From Massilia sp. W12 (GTDB lineage Bacteria > Pseudomonadota > Gammaproteobacteria > Burkholderiales > Burkholderiaceae_D), in assembly GCF_037300705.1 (NCBI RefSeq), contig NZ_CP147776.1, forward strand, positions 2,790,001-2,854,000: 64,000 nucleotides of DNA, given 5' to 3'. Positions 1 through 13,400 of this stretch are shown piece after piece. Under the pieces are notes generated by a model. That model was given only the letters and a program-made list of their open reading frames with translations, did no database searches and was not told where the DNA came from. The translations under genes were made by a program, and so were the position numbers. Numbering within the stretch: position 1 is the first letter of the stretch; every line of letters begins with the position of its first letter.

Positions 1-1210
<1,210 letters not shown>

Positions 1211-1338
1211 TCAAAGCAAGGATTGTATCAAGGCTTGATGGCATGACGCGCTTTTATGCTGCAGCTTTTATCTGCAAACCCCGCACGCGCGCGCCGCCGC
1301 CCTTAAAAAGCACGGGGCCTGATTGTTGCAACCCCGCA

Positions 1339-1375
1339 AACAACAAGCCCGGCTGGCTGCCGGGCTTGTTGTTTT
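1339..1375. terminator. Bidirectional rho-independent terminator between giant gene and serS
   Basis: Perfect 15-bp inverted repeat (1339-1353 and 1359-1373) with a 5-nt loop, GC-rich in the middle (AGCCCGGC / GCCGGGCT) and flanked by A-rich and T-rich ends on both strands. It lies 34 bp past the stop codon of the giant gene at 1409 and 150 bp upstream of the serS start, so it most likely ends giant-gene transcription. The rest of 1190-1408 holds no gene that I can see. Confidence 0.85.
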
Positions 1376-1408
1376 CTGAATGCGCCCGTTGACGGGGCGC
1401 CGCAACGC

Positions 1409-4400
1409 TTACTCCTTCTTAGGTTTCAAGTTGATTTTCAAGCCGCTTTGCATGAGCTGCTCTTTTTTCTTTTGCGCTTGCTGTTCGCTGCTGGAGACGC
1501 CCAGGAAATCGCTTAACCAGTCGCTGTTTGGCTTGGCCGCCGGAGCGCTTGCCGGGCTGGCGGCTGGCGCGCGCCAATCCATTTGCGGGGCCGCCACCGG
1601 CGCCGCCAGCGGCGTGCTGAGTTGCGGCGACAAGGTTTGCGCGCTGTCCAGAGCCGATTGCAAGGTGATGGTGGCTAAACGCGCCTGCGCTGCGCCCGGT
1701 GCGCGCACCGTGATGCTGACCCGCGCCTGGGTGCTGCTCTGGCCATCGCTCACGGTGTAGCTGAAGCTGTCCTCTCCCACAAAGCGCGGATTCGGCGTGT
1801 AGCTGTAGCTGCCGTCGCCATTGCGCTGCAGGCGGCCATTCTTCGGCTGCGCTACGCTCAGACTCAGGCTGGCGTTATCGACATCGCTCACCAGACGCGC
1901 CAGATCAATCCGGGCGCTGACGTCGCGACTGGTGACCAGGACTGCGTTTTGTGCGCCAGGGGCATCATTCACCGCCGCCACCTTGATGCTGACCGTGACC
2001 GGGGCCGAGGCGCTGGAACCATCCAGGGCGCGGTAGGTGAAGCTGTCCACGCCATTGAAATCGGCTTGCGGTTGATAGATGAAGCTGCCATCCGCATTCA
2101 AGCTCAGCGTGCCGCGCGCCGGGCCTTTCACCAGTTCGGCGCGCAAGACGCCATCCTGGCTCACGTCGTTTTGCAGCACGTTGCCGGTTATGGCGCGGTC
2201 TTCCTGCCCGCTGACGCTTTCCGGCGCCACCGTCGGCGCCGGCGCCTGCACTTGCAGGGTGAAGCGCTGTTCTGTCACGCCGCCCTGGCCATCCTCAACC
2301 GCAATCACAAATGCATGACTGCCGGCTTGCGGATCATCCCAGCGCAGGGCGCCGCTGTTGGCGTCGATTTGCGCACCCTTCGGCCCTTGCAACAGGCGGT
2401 AGCTGAGCGCATCGCCATCGCTGTCGGTGGCTTGCGCCTGATAGCTGAAGCTTTGCGCCAGCGGCATGCTGAGCGCTTTCACACCGATCACCACGTCGTC
2501 ATAGTCGCGGTCGCCGCCGCCGGTCTGGTCTTCCCACGCCAGGCGGTAGCCGGCTGCGCTGTAACTCATGCGCAGATGGTCAAAGCCGTCCGGGTTGGCT
2601 TGCGCCAGCGAGAAGAACAACAAGGGGCTGCGATTGCCCAGATTATCCGGGTTGTCGCGTTTGGCTTGCGCCAGCGTGCTGTTTTGCACCATGTAGAAAG
2701 CGACATATTGCCCCGCGTCCAGCGTCAATTGCTTGACGGCGCCGGCCCCCTGGCCACTGCTGAACATGGTTTGCGCGCGCGCCATGGCGGCGCGCGCATA
2801 GCCGGCCTGGCCCGGCAGCAAGCTGCCGATGCGGCCTTGCGCATCATCCACCTGGTACAGGCCAAACTCGTTGTTATAGCCGGCGTTGCGTTCCAGCCAG
2901 CTGAAGTCGAGCACGGTCTTGCCGCCGGCCTGTCCCGCCACCTGGAACACGGTGTCCACATTGCGCACCAGGGTCAGGCTGTCCGGCGCGCTGCTGGTGA
3001 AGACAGGCGCATGGTTGACCGGGGTCACATTCACATTCACGCGCGCCACGCCGGAATCCAGGCTGCCGTCGTTGAGCTGATAGCTGAAGCTGTCCAGCCC
3101 GCGCCAGCTGGCGTCCGGGGTGTAGCTGAAGCTGCCGTCTGGATTCAAGGTCAGGCGGCCATGCGCCGGCTGGCTGATGATGCGTGTGCTCAGGCTGCTG
3201 CTGTCCACATCGCGGTCATTCGCCCGCACGTCGATGCGGATCGCGGCGCCTTGCGGCGTGCTGACTGCATCGTCTTGCGCCACCGGCGCATCATTCACCG
3301 GCAACACCGTCACAGCCAAACTCTGACGCGTGCTGGCGCTGGCGCCATTGCTGTTTTCTGTGGCGCGCGCTTCGACTTCCAGCTGCAGATTGCCGAAGTA
3401 GTCTTGCGGCGGGGTGAAGCTCAGGGCACGCCAATTCCAGCCGCTGATATCCACACTGCCCTGCCCTGCGCTGGCGCTAAAGCTGCGCACGCCATCGCTC
3501 ACGCGGCTGCCCGCTGGCAGTTGATGCAGCCACAGCGAGAGGGTTTCGGAACCATCCTGATCAGCCAGCGCGGCGCTGATGGCGGACAGGCTGATCGGCG
3601 TGTCTTCCAGGCCGGTATTCACGGCCAGGGTTTCCGTCAGCGCGATATTGTCTATCATCGCGCCGCGTCCGTTGGAGTCGCGCAAGCGCGCTTCGGTGAC
3701 GAATTTGAGCACTTGTGCGCCGCCTTTGCCGGTGAAGCTCAGGCTCTTGTTTTGCCAATTCAACGCACTCTGGCCGCTGGTCGGCTCGTAGGTGGCCAGT
3801 TTCTGCCCATCCAGATACACCGCGATGCGGGTGTAATCAGCCGGGAAGCCGAGGCGGCCGGCCAGATCGAAGGACAGGGTGTAATTCGCCCCGGCCTGGG
3901 TATTGATGCTGCGCTGGATGCCCAGGGTTTGGTGTCCCTGTCCCATGGCGTCATTCAATTCGAGCCAGTTCTTGCCGCCATTGGCGCCTGCGCGCACGAT
4001 CACCATTTGCTTTTGCTGGTTTTGCATCTGATCGCCATCGCTCCAGATTTCAAAACCATTCCATCCGCCCTGGGACGGATCGCCGCCGCTGACCACGCTC
4101 CAGCCTTCCAGTGTGCTGCTTTGCACCAGAGTCGAGGTCGGGCTGTTGTTCGGCGCGCTTTCCCAGCCGGTGCTAAACACGCTGCGTTGCTGCGGGCCGG
4201 CAATCACCAGACTGGGCGCATCGGCTGCCGCCTGTAGCGTCAAACTGACGCTGGCCACGCCGGAATCAAGTTGGCCGTCATTGAGCTTGTAAGTGAAGCT
4301 GTCCGTCCCGGCCCAGTTGGCTTTGGGCTGATAGCTGTATGTGCCATCGGCGTTTTTGCTCAACTTGCCGTGTTGCGGCTGGCTCAGGATGATGACGGAG

Positions 4401-7400
4401 AGCGTGCTGCTGTCCACATCGCTGTCATTGGCCAGCAGATTGATGCTCAGGCTTTGATCTTCCACGCCTGTGGCCTGGTCGTTTTGCGCAAGCGGGGCGT
4501 CATTCACCGCACTCACGTCCAGCGTGATGGTGGCGCTGTTGGAATCGCCCTTGCCGTCATTCACTTTGTACGTGAAGCTGTCGGCCCCGAAGTAGTCCGG
4601 GTTCGGCACATACATCAGGCTGCCATCGGCATTGCGTGTGATGCGGCCATGCGCCGGGTCGCTCAACACGATCGCGCTCAGGGCGTCGCCGTCGGCGTCG
4701 CTGGCGTCCACCACGATGCGCAAGCTGCCGTCTTCCGCCAGGCTCAGGCGCATGTCTTTGGCTTGCGGCAGGCGGTTGCCGGAACTGATGTTCAGGCGCA
4801 CCGTGGCCGGGCTGGAATCGAGCTGGCCGTCGTTCATCACGTAGCGGAAGCTGTCTTCGCCTATCCAATCCGCATCGGCGGTGTAGAGGAAGCTGCCATC
4901 AGCTTGCAGGCTCACTTTGCCATGCGCCGGCTGACTGAGGATGACGGCGCGCAAGGCGTCGCCATCGATGTCGCTGCCTTGCGGCTGCAGCTGCACGCTC
5001 TTGCCTTGCTGCAGGCTGGCTTGCAAATCGCTGGCGCTGGGCGCGTCATTGCGCGGAGTCACAACCACGTTCACCAAAGCAAGATTGGAATCGGCTCTGC
5101 CATCATTCACTTTATAGGTGAAGACTTCGGCGCCAAACCAGTTGGGGTTCGGGGTGTAGTGGTAGGAGCCATCGGCGTTCATGCTCAGCTTGCCGTATTG
5201 CGGCTGATTCACGATGATGATGCTCAGCGGGTCGCCATCGACGTCGCTGGCGTCAGCGCGGATGATGACGCTGCTGTCTTCCTCCAGGAACGCCACGATA
5301 TCACGCGCCACAGGCGCATCATTCACCGGGTTAATCGTCAGGCTGACGGTGGCGGTATTGGAATCCAGGCTGCCATCGTTGACTTTGTAGGTAAAGCTAT
5401 CCGCGCCAAAGTAGTTCGCATCCGGCGTGTAGCTGAATGTGCCGTCGGCGTTTTTCACCAGCTTGCCGTGTTGCGGCTGGCTGATAATCAGCATTGTCAA
5501 GGCATCGCCTTCGATGTCTGTCGCATCGGCGCGGATGATGACGCTATTGTCTTCATCCAGACGCGCCGTCACATCGGCAGCGCTCGGCGCATCATTCACC
5601 GGGTTCACCGTCAAGTTCACCGTGGCGATGTTGGAATCCGCGCTGCCGTCGTTCACTTTGTACGTGAAGCTGTCGGCGCCGAACCAATTCGCATCCGGCG
5701 TGTAGATCCAGGCCCCATCAGCGTTGATGCTCAGCTTGCCGTGCTGCGGCTGGCTGACGATGATGAGGCTCAGTGCGTCGCCATCCACGTCAGTCGCATC
5801 GCTGCGGATTTCGATGGAAGTATCTTCATCCAAGCGCGCCATGACATCCCGCGCGAGCGGGGCGTCATTCACCGGGTTGACTGTCAGGCTGACGGTGGCG
5901 GCGTTGGAATCCAGGCTGCCATCGTTGACTTTGTAGGTAAAGCTGTCAGCGCCGAAGTAATTCGCGTTTGGCGTGTACGTCCAGGAGCCATCGGCATTCA
6001 TGCTCAGCTTGCCGTGTTGCGGCTGGCTGATAATCAGCATTGTCAAGGCATCGCCTTCGATGTCTGTCGCATCGGCGCGGATGATGACGCTATTGTCTTC
6101 ATCCAGACGCGCCGTCACATCGGCAGCGCTCGGCGCATCATTCACCGGGTTCACCGTCAAGTTCACCGTGGCGATGTTGGAATCCGCGCTGCCGTCGTTC
6201 ACTTTGTACGTGAAGCTGTCGGCGCCGAACCAATTCGCATCCGGCGTGTAGATCCAGGCGCCATCAGCGTTGATGCTCAGCTTGCCGTGTTGCGGCTGGC
6301 TCACGATGATGAGGCTCAGTGCGTCGCCATCCACGTCAGTCGCATCGCTGCGGATTTCGATGGAAGTATCTTCATCCAACCGCGCCATGACATCCCGCGC
6401 GAGCGGGGCGTCATTCACCGGGTTGACTGTCAGGCTGACGGTGGCGGCGTTGGAATCCAGGCTGCCATCGTTGACTTTGTAGGTGAAGCTGTCAGCGCCG
6501 AAGTAATTCGCGTTTGGCGTGTACGTCCAGGAGCCATCGGCATTCATGCTCAGCTTGCCGTGTTGCGGCTGGCTGATAATGAGCATACTCAGCGCATCGC
6601 CTTCGATGTCTGTCGCATCGGCGCGGATGATGACGCTATTGTCTTCATCCAGACGCGCCGTCACATCGGCAGCGCTCGGCGCATCATTCACCGGGTTCAC
6701 AGTCAGGCTCACCGTGGCGATGTTGGAATCCGTGCTGCCGTCGTTCACTTTGTACGTGAAGCTGTCGGCCCCGAACCAATTCGCATTTGGCGTGTAGATC
6801 CAGGCCCCATCGGCGTTGATGCTCAGCTTGCCGTGTTGCGGCTGGCTCACGATGATGAGGCTCAGTGCGTCGCCATCCACGTCAGTCGCATCGCTGCGGA
6901 TTTCGATGGAAGTATCTTCATCCAAACGCGCCATGACATCCCGCGCGAGCGGGGCGTCATTCACCGGGTTGACTGTCAGGCTGACGGTGGCGGCGTTGGA
7001 ATCCAGGCTGCCATCGTTGACTTTGTAGGTGAAGCTGTCAGCGCCGAAGTAATTCGCGTCCGGTGTGTACGTCCAGGAGCCGTCAGCATTCACGCTCAGT
7101 TTGCCGTGTTGCGGTTGGCTGATGATGATCTGGCTCAAGGCATCGCCTTCGATGTCTGTCGCATCGGCACGGATGATGATGCTGTTTTCTTCATCCAGGC
7201 GCGCCGTCACATCGCGCGCGCTCGGCGCATCATTCACCGGGTTCACAGTCAAGTTCACCGTGGCGAAATTGGAATCCGCGCTGCCGTCGTTCACTTTGTA
7301 AGTGAAGCTGTCGGCGCCAAACCAATTCGCATTTGGCGTGTAGATCCAGGCGCCATCGGCGTTGATGCTCAGCTTGCCGTGTTGCGGCTGGCTGACGATG

Positions 7401-10400
7401 ATTTGACTCAGCGCATCGCCTTCGATGTCTGTCGCATCGGCGCGGATGATGACGCTATTGTCTTCATCCAGACGCGCCGCCACATCGCGTGCAAGCGGCG
7501 CATCATTCACCGGATTCACCGTCAAGTTCACAGTGGCCACGTTGGAATCCAGGCTGCCATCGTTGACTTTGTAGGTAAAGCTGTCAGCGCCGAAATAATT
7601 CGCGTCCGGTGTGTACGTCCAGGAGCCGTCAGCATTCACGCTCAGCTTGCCGTGTTGCGGTTGGCTGATGATGATCTGGCTCAGGGCATCGCCTTCGATG
7701 TCTGCAGCATCGGCGCGCAGGATGACGCTATGGTCTTCATCCAGACGGGCGGACAGATCGCGCGCAATCGGCGCGTCATTCACGGCAAGAACGGTGAGGC
7801 TGATTTGCGCGGCCTGCGAATCGCTCTGGCCATCCGAGGCGACCCAGGTAAAGCTGTCGGCGCCGAAGTAATTCGCTTCCGGCGTATAGCGCCAGCCGCC
7901 CTTATCATCCAGCTCCACCTTGCCATGCGCCGGTTGGCTGACGATGCGATACGTCAGGCTGTCGCCCTCCTCGTCCTGCGCTTTCAGCACGCCGGAGGCG
8001 CTGCTGTCTTCATCCAGGCTGGCGGCGTCAGAATGCGCTTGCGGCGCATCATTCACCGCCTGCACCGTCAGATACACGGTGGCATTGCCTGAATCGAGTT
8101 GGCCGTCGTTGACCATATACGTAAAGCTGTCGCTGCCGCTCCAGCCGGCGTCCGGCGTGTACAGCCAGCTGCCGTCCGCCGCCTGGCTCAATTTGCCATG
8201 CGCCGGTTGCGTCACAATCCGTGAAGTGAGGACATCGCCATCAACATCGCTGCCGGCCAGGGTGAGCGCGAGCGGGCTGTCTTCGTCCAGCTTGAGCTTC
8301 ATATCCTGCGCCAGCGGGGCGTCGTTGACCGGGGTCACGTCCAGACGCACATAGGCGGTTTGCGAGTCCAGTTCGCCATCGTTGACTTGATAGGTGAAGC
8401 TGTCGCCGCCAAACCAATTTGCGTCCGGGGTGTAGGCGTATGTGCCATCCGCATTCAGGGTCAGTTTGCCGTGTTGCGGCTGGCTGACGATGGTGGTGAG
8501 CAACTGCGTGCTGTCGATATCGCTGACCGGCAGGCTGATGCTGACGCTGCCGTCTTCGGCCAGGCTGTAGGCGTCATTCTTGGCCACTGGCGCATCATTC
8601 ACATTCGCCACATCAATGGTGATGCTGGCGCTGGATTGCAATTTGCCGTCTGTCACCACGTAGGTGAAGCTGTCCGCGCCGAACCAATTGTTTTCCGGGG
8701 TATAGCGCAGCTTGCCGTTTTCCAGCGTGACAAAGCCGTGCGCCGGCTGGCTGAAGCTGACAATGCTCAAGGCGTCGCCGTCCGCGTCGCTGTCATTAGC
8801 CAGCACGTCCAGCGTGAGCGGGCTGTCTTCCTGTGCGGCGTAGCGGTCGTCTTTGGCTTGCGGCGCGCGGTTCAATTCGCTCAGTAATTTGACATCCGAG
8901 ACAGTCAGGGAGCTGTCCAGATCGCCAAAGCCCAGCAAGTCAAAGGAGAGCAGCACGTCGCGTCCGCTGAACTCGGCGACATCCAGCACATAAGTGCGGC
9001 TGCCATCCAGATTGTTGAAGACTTGCATGCTGCCGCTGCCCTGATCCGGGCCGGATGCCTGCATATTCAAGAAAGCATCGCCCATCGTCATACCATCGAT
9101 GTTGCGCAGCGCTGCTCCGCTGGCGGCATCGAGCAAAGCGACTTCAAATGCATCCGAAGGCCCTGCAATACTGCCGCTCTTGCCTGCTGCGGCTTGATAC
9201 AGTTCACGGTTTTTCAAGGTGAAGCTGAGATAACGCTCGCCAGTATTGAGCTTGAAGGCTTGCTGCAAGGAGCTTTGCCGCACGCTGTCTTCGCGCAAGG
9301 TGGCGCCACTGGCGTCAAACGTGACCGCCCCTTTGCTCAGCCAATAACTGCCGGAGAGCAATTCGCCATTCGACAAGCGCGGTGAGATTTCACCCGGTTT
9401 GACCCAGATTGCAGCGCCAAGCGGTGAATTGCCGATATTCGCCGACGGCATGAGGCCGACCTGCAACCGATTAAACTTGACATCAGGCGCAGTCAGCGCA
9501 CGCCAGGCGTCGCGTTCCTGCAAGCCGGGCAAACGACGCACGCCAGGCAGCAAGACGCCATTCATTAAACGCGCATGCTGGGTGCTGTCATCGAGGCCCA
9601 GCACATGGCCATATTCATGCGCTAACACTGTCAGCAGATCATAGCGGTTGACATTGCCTTCACCCAAACTCCAGTCGCTGCCCGGCAATTGGAAGAATTC
9701 CAGACTGTCTTGCGGCGTGGTGTCGGCAAACCACTGATAACCGGCAGCATCACGATCGAGTTTTATCACGATCACGCCATCGCGCGTCTGTTCGGTATAC
9801 CCAAGGTCGTTGACAGGCAAATCAGCCCATTCCACGCGCACTTTATCCAAGCGCGCGGCAGCTTCTTCGCCCAGCAGGTCGCGCCAGGTCTGACGTGCGG
9901 CTTGCGCCAACATCTCCAATTGCTGCTGCGGCGTCAGTCTGCCAGGCGTTGCTGTCGCCAACACCGGCGTCTGCACGCTCGCGCCGGCCACCGGGGTTTG
10001 CAGTTGCACCTCAGCCAGCAGGCTCTTGACTTCGACGCCATCGCTGCGGTACTGCTTGAGAATGCGCGCCTGACCTTCTTTAACTTCCACTTCCGCGCGC
10101 AAAATATCACGCCCGCCGTCGTCGTCAATCACCCAGACATTCAAGTCGTACTTGCCGTCTTTCTTCAATTCCAGCAAGAGTTGCGGATTGCTGGTGGCGC
10201 CGCCAGGCGCAGCAGCGCCATCCAGCTCCCATTCATATCTGAAAGTGTCAGTCAAGGATGGATCCACTTGCTCAATTGAGAACAAATACTGATCTGCTGA
10301 CTGCCTGATGACATGCATGCGCTGCGCTGCCGGAGCCACATTTTGCACCTGCAATGAACGTGTCACCGTATCTGTCACCTCGTCCGCGCCGCCGTTCAAA

Positions 10401-13400
10401 CCTGGCCGCACCAGCATCACGCGCAAGAACATATCATCGACCGGGGTGCCGCTTGGATCATCGTCAGGCACGCTCACTTCAAAATCAAAATTCCCGTGCA
10501 AACTGCCAGCGTCAACCTGCAGTTCATAACGTTGCGCAGGGCGATCGCCCCACTGCACCATGACCCAATGGGTGTCCAGATTGACGCCCCAGGCGCTGCC
10601 GCGCAAGTGCACAGTCTGACCTTCCAGGAAGGCGTTCGCAGCCAGATCCAGCTGCAAGCGATCCAGCACCGGCAGCGGCGTCGGGGTCGGCGTCGGGGTC
10701 GGCGTCGGCCCCGGTGTCGGCGTCGGGCCGGGTGATGGAGTCGGGCTTGGGCTTGGGTCTGGCAGCACATCGGCATACACCGTGCGCACGGTTTCGCCCA
10801 GATCATCGTCTTTGACGGTCAGTTCAGCGCGATACACGCCCGACATGCTCAAGGTCAACGCGTCAACCGTCTTGGCGTCCGAACTGCCGATTAACTGTCC
10901 CATCGGGTTATACACCTTCCAGGAATAGGTCAAAATTTCCTGATCCACCGCACTGGGATCCCGCACTTCAGCCGCCGGCGCAAAGATATCGCCAACGCGG
11001 AACACGCCGCTGCCCAAAGGCGTAACTTCCGGCGCGACATTCTTCACCACAATCGAGGTCGATTTGCTGTCTTTGCCGGTGTCGTCATCTTCATCTTCAA
11101 CCTTGATCACATACGTATCCCGATGCGTGCCGGGGGTATCGTCATCTTTATATCGATGGCGCAAAGTGAGTGTCTTGATGTCGTAATAATTCAAATCAAG
11201 GGTGGTAATTTCACCATCGCCCCAATCGACCTTCAATTTGTGGCTGTCTTCCTTGCCCCAATCAAAAATCCGCACATTCAGCACAGCTTCCTGATTTTCC
11301 AGAATTGTGCTGGAAGCCAGTTCGACACGCAGACGCGGCGCAGAATTTTCCACTGTCGCCTCACCTTGCTTGCGATCATGGCCGCCTTCGACGTTGTAGG
11401 CCAACACTTTGACTTTGTACTTATCGATAGGCGTGGCGGTCGGATTGTCATCCATATAGTCATGCGCGGCGACAAAATAGCCCTGTCCCGGAGGCACGGT
11501 AATGACTTCCGGATCTGCACCGGTTCCCCAATCCACTTCGACTTTAACCGGAGCATTCGGGTCACCCTCATTGGTGAGGGTGGCGCCAACGGTAATGCGT
11601 CCCCCTTCCAATACCTTGTCACTGAGCATATCCAGATTGCCCATTGTCAGCTTGGGCGGGGTGCTTAAGCGGACATTATCGACATAGGCTTTGCCGACTC
11701 CCATGTATTCAAAGCGGAAACGCCCGGACTTGCCCCACAATTGACTCGGGATCGGGATATTCACTGCCAAGGTTTCACCGTTATGGCCACCCTGAGTGTC
11801 ACTGATCAGGATCGGCGCGCCAACCTGCGCGCCGCCCTTTCCATCCTGCTCTTCAAAGTACAGCCACAAAGTACCCAGATCGCTGGCCTTGTTGCTGACA
11901 CCAAAGCTGAAGGACAGATTGTCCTTGCCTTCAGGGAAGTACATCCAATTGTGTTGCAGCGTCTCCTTATGCTTCAGGGTATAGCTGTAGTTGATGAAGC
12001 GCTCTTGAATAAAGAGCAGCGTTTCGCCGATCTCACTGGGCGAGAAGTCGCGCTTTTTAATCTTGTCGCCGACGCGCTTGAGGTACTCCCTCAAGTCATT
12101 GAGTTGTTGCACAAAGACCCCTTTGGCGTCTTTAAGCTTCTCAATCACTTCGTTGACTTTATTGTATGACTCCAAAATGCCCGAGATATCAATCTCGCCA
12201 TTGCCCAGGTTTCGCACCACTTCCTGAATCTGTTCAGAGGCTTCAATCGCAGTCTTGATCACGGCTTCAAAGGCGTCACGCGTAGGCTTGGTCAACTCCA
12301 AACCTTTCTCCACCGCCCACTCGCCGACCTTGCCCCAATCAATCGACATGGACAGATTGCCGCCTTGATTGACCTGGGTTTCTGCTTTCACCCCGCCCTG
12401 GAAAGCCCAGCCCGGCAACTCCAGCCATGTCGGCTTATAAATCGGGAAGCGCCCCAGGAAGGGGTTCTTGCTGGCCTGGAAATCGCCATTGAAGACAGTC
12501 GGCACCACCTCATCATATTTACCGAATTCAGTGTTGTCCTCCGTCACCGGAACAGTTTTGATGGCCTCGCCCGGCGGCTGCGCATTCTTACCGCCGCCTT
12601 GCAATGAGAAGGCCCAGCCTTCGCGTATGCCTTCCCACGACACATTGCGATCGGTGTCATAGGCAAACTTATCTTTCTGCGAACCTTCATTGGAACGGTA
12701 CCAGGCGCCGCCAGGAGTGCTTTCTTTCCATTCGACCATCCCTTCAGGCGCTGGCGTGGCGCCAATCTTGAAGTTGTACTGTTGCTGCGCGGCATAATCA
12801 ATGATGCTGCGCCAGATACGGTCATTACCGGAAGCGAACGGATCGCGTTCATGCACGCTGTCGTCGAGCGCCAGATCAACTGTCCCCATATACCAGGTCT
12901 GCACCCGGCTGTGAGGCAAGGCAATGCCGATTTTGCCCACTTTCTTACCCAGATCAAACACCTGATCTTTTTGGAAAAAGGCGCGGCCATCCAGTTTCAG
13001 ATTGATATTCGCCCCCGCGATCTTGCGTCCATTCGGCGTGAATGTCGTCCCCTTACCCGGGTTGGCTGAGGCTTCTTTCTCTTCCCCTTCGAGGTCGGAT
13101 TGATAGCCTTCACCGCCATCCAAGCCCAGGGTTTGATAATAGTTATCCGCAAACGCGACGTTTTCCCACACGCGCACATTCGGGTCTTTGAAATCGCTGT
13201 AATTGATTTTTTCGTAACCAATCGCGGTCAAGCCCTTGGCGGCGTATTTCAGTACTTTGGCGCCAAGTTTGAAAGCAACTTTCAGCGGTCTGAACAATCT
13301 GGGCAGCACTGCCGCTTTTTGCAGCATCAGGCTGGAGGATTCAATAATCTGCTCCACCAGTACGTCCAGAGAAGGCTGGGCGTAATCATGCGGGTCCAGC

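Noticed and set aside
5450-7087. Regular DNA periodicity as a possible CRISPR or satellite array
   Set aside because: The 546-bp period is coding, in frame, and consists of tandem-95 domain pairs; there is no repeat-spacer structure.
4271-8092. A 1,273-codon open frame on the plus strand, and a 762-codon one at 1949-4237
   Set aside because: Both are exact antisense shadows of the giant gene's repeats; their repetitive translations mirror the tandem-95 units, and they show no ribosome binding sites or recognisable domains.
10678-10760. Microsatellite in the Pro-Thr linker as a phase-variation switch
   Set aside because: Units are multiples of three bases, so length changes would not shift the frame; it is better read as a flexible linker.
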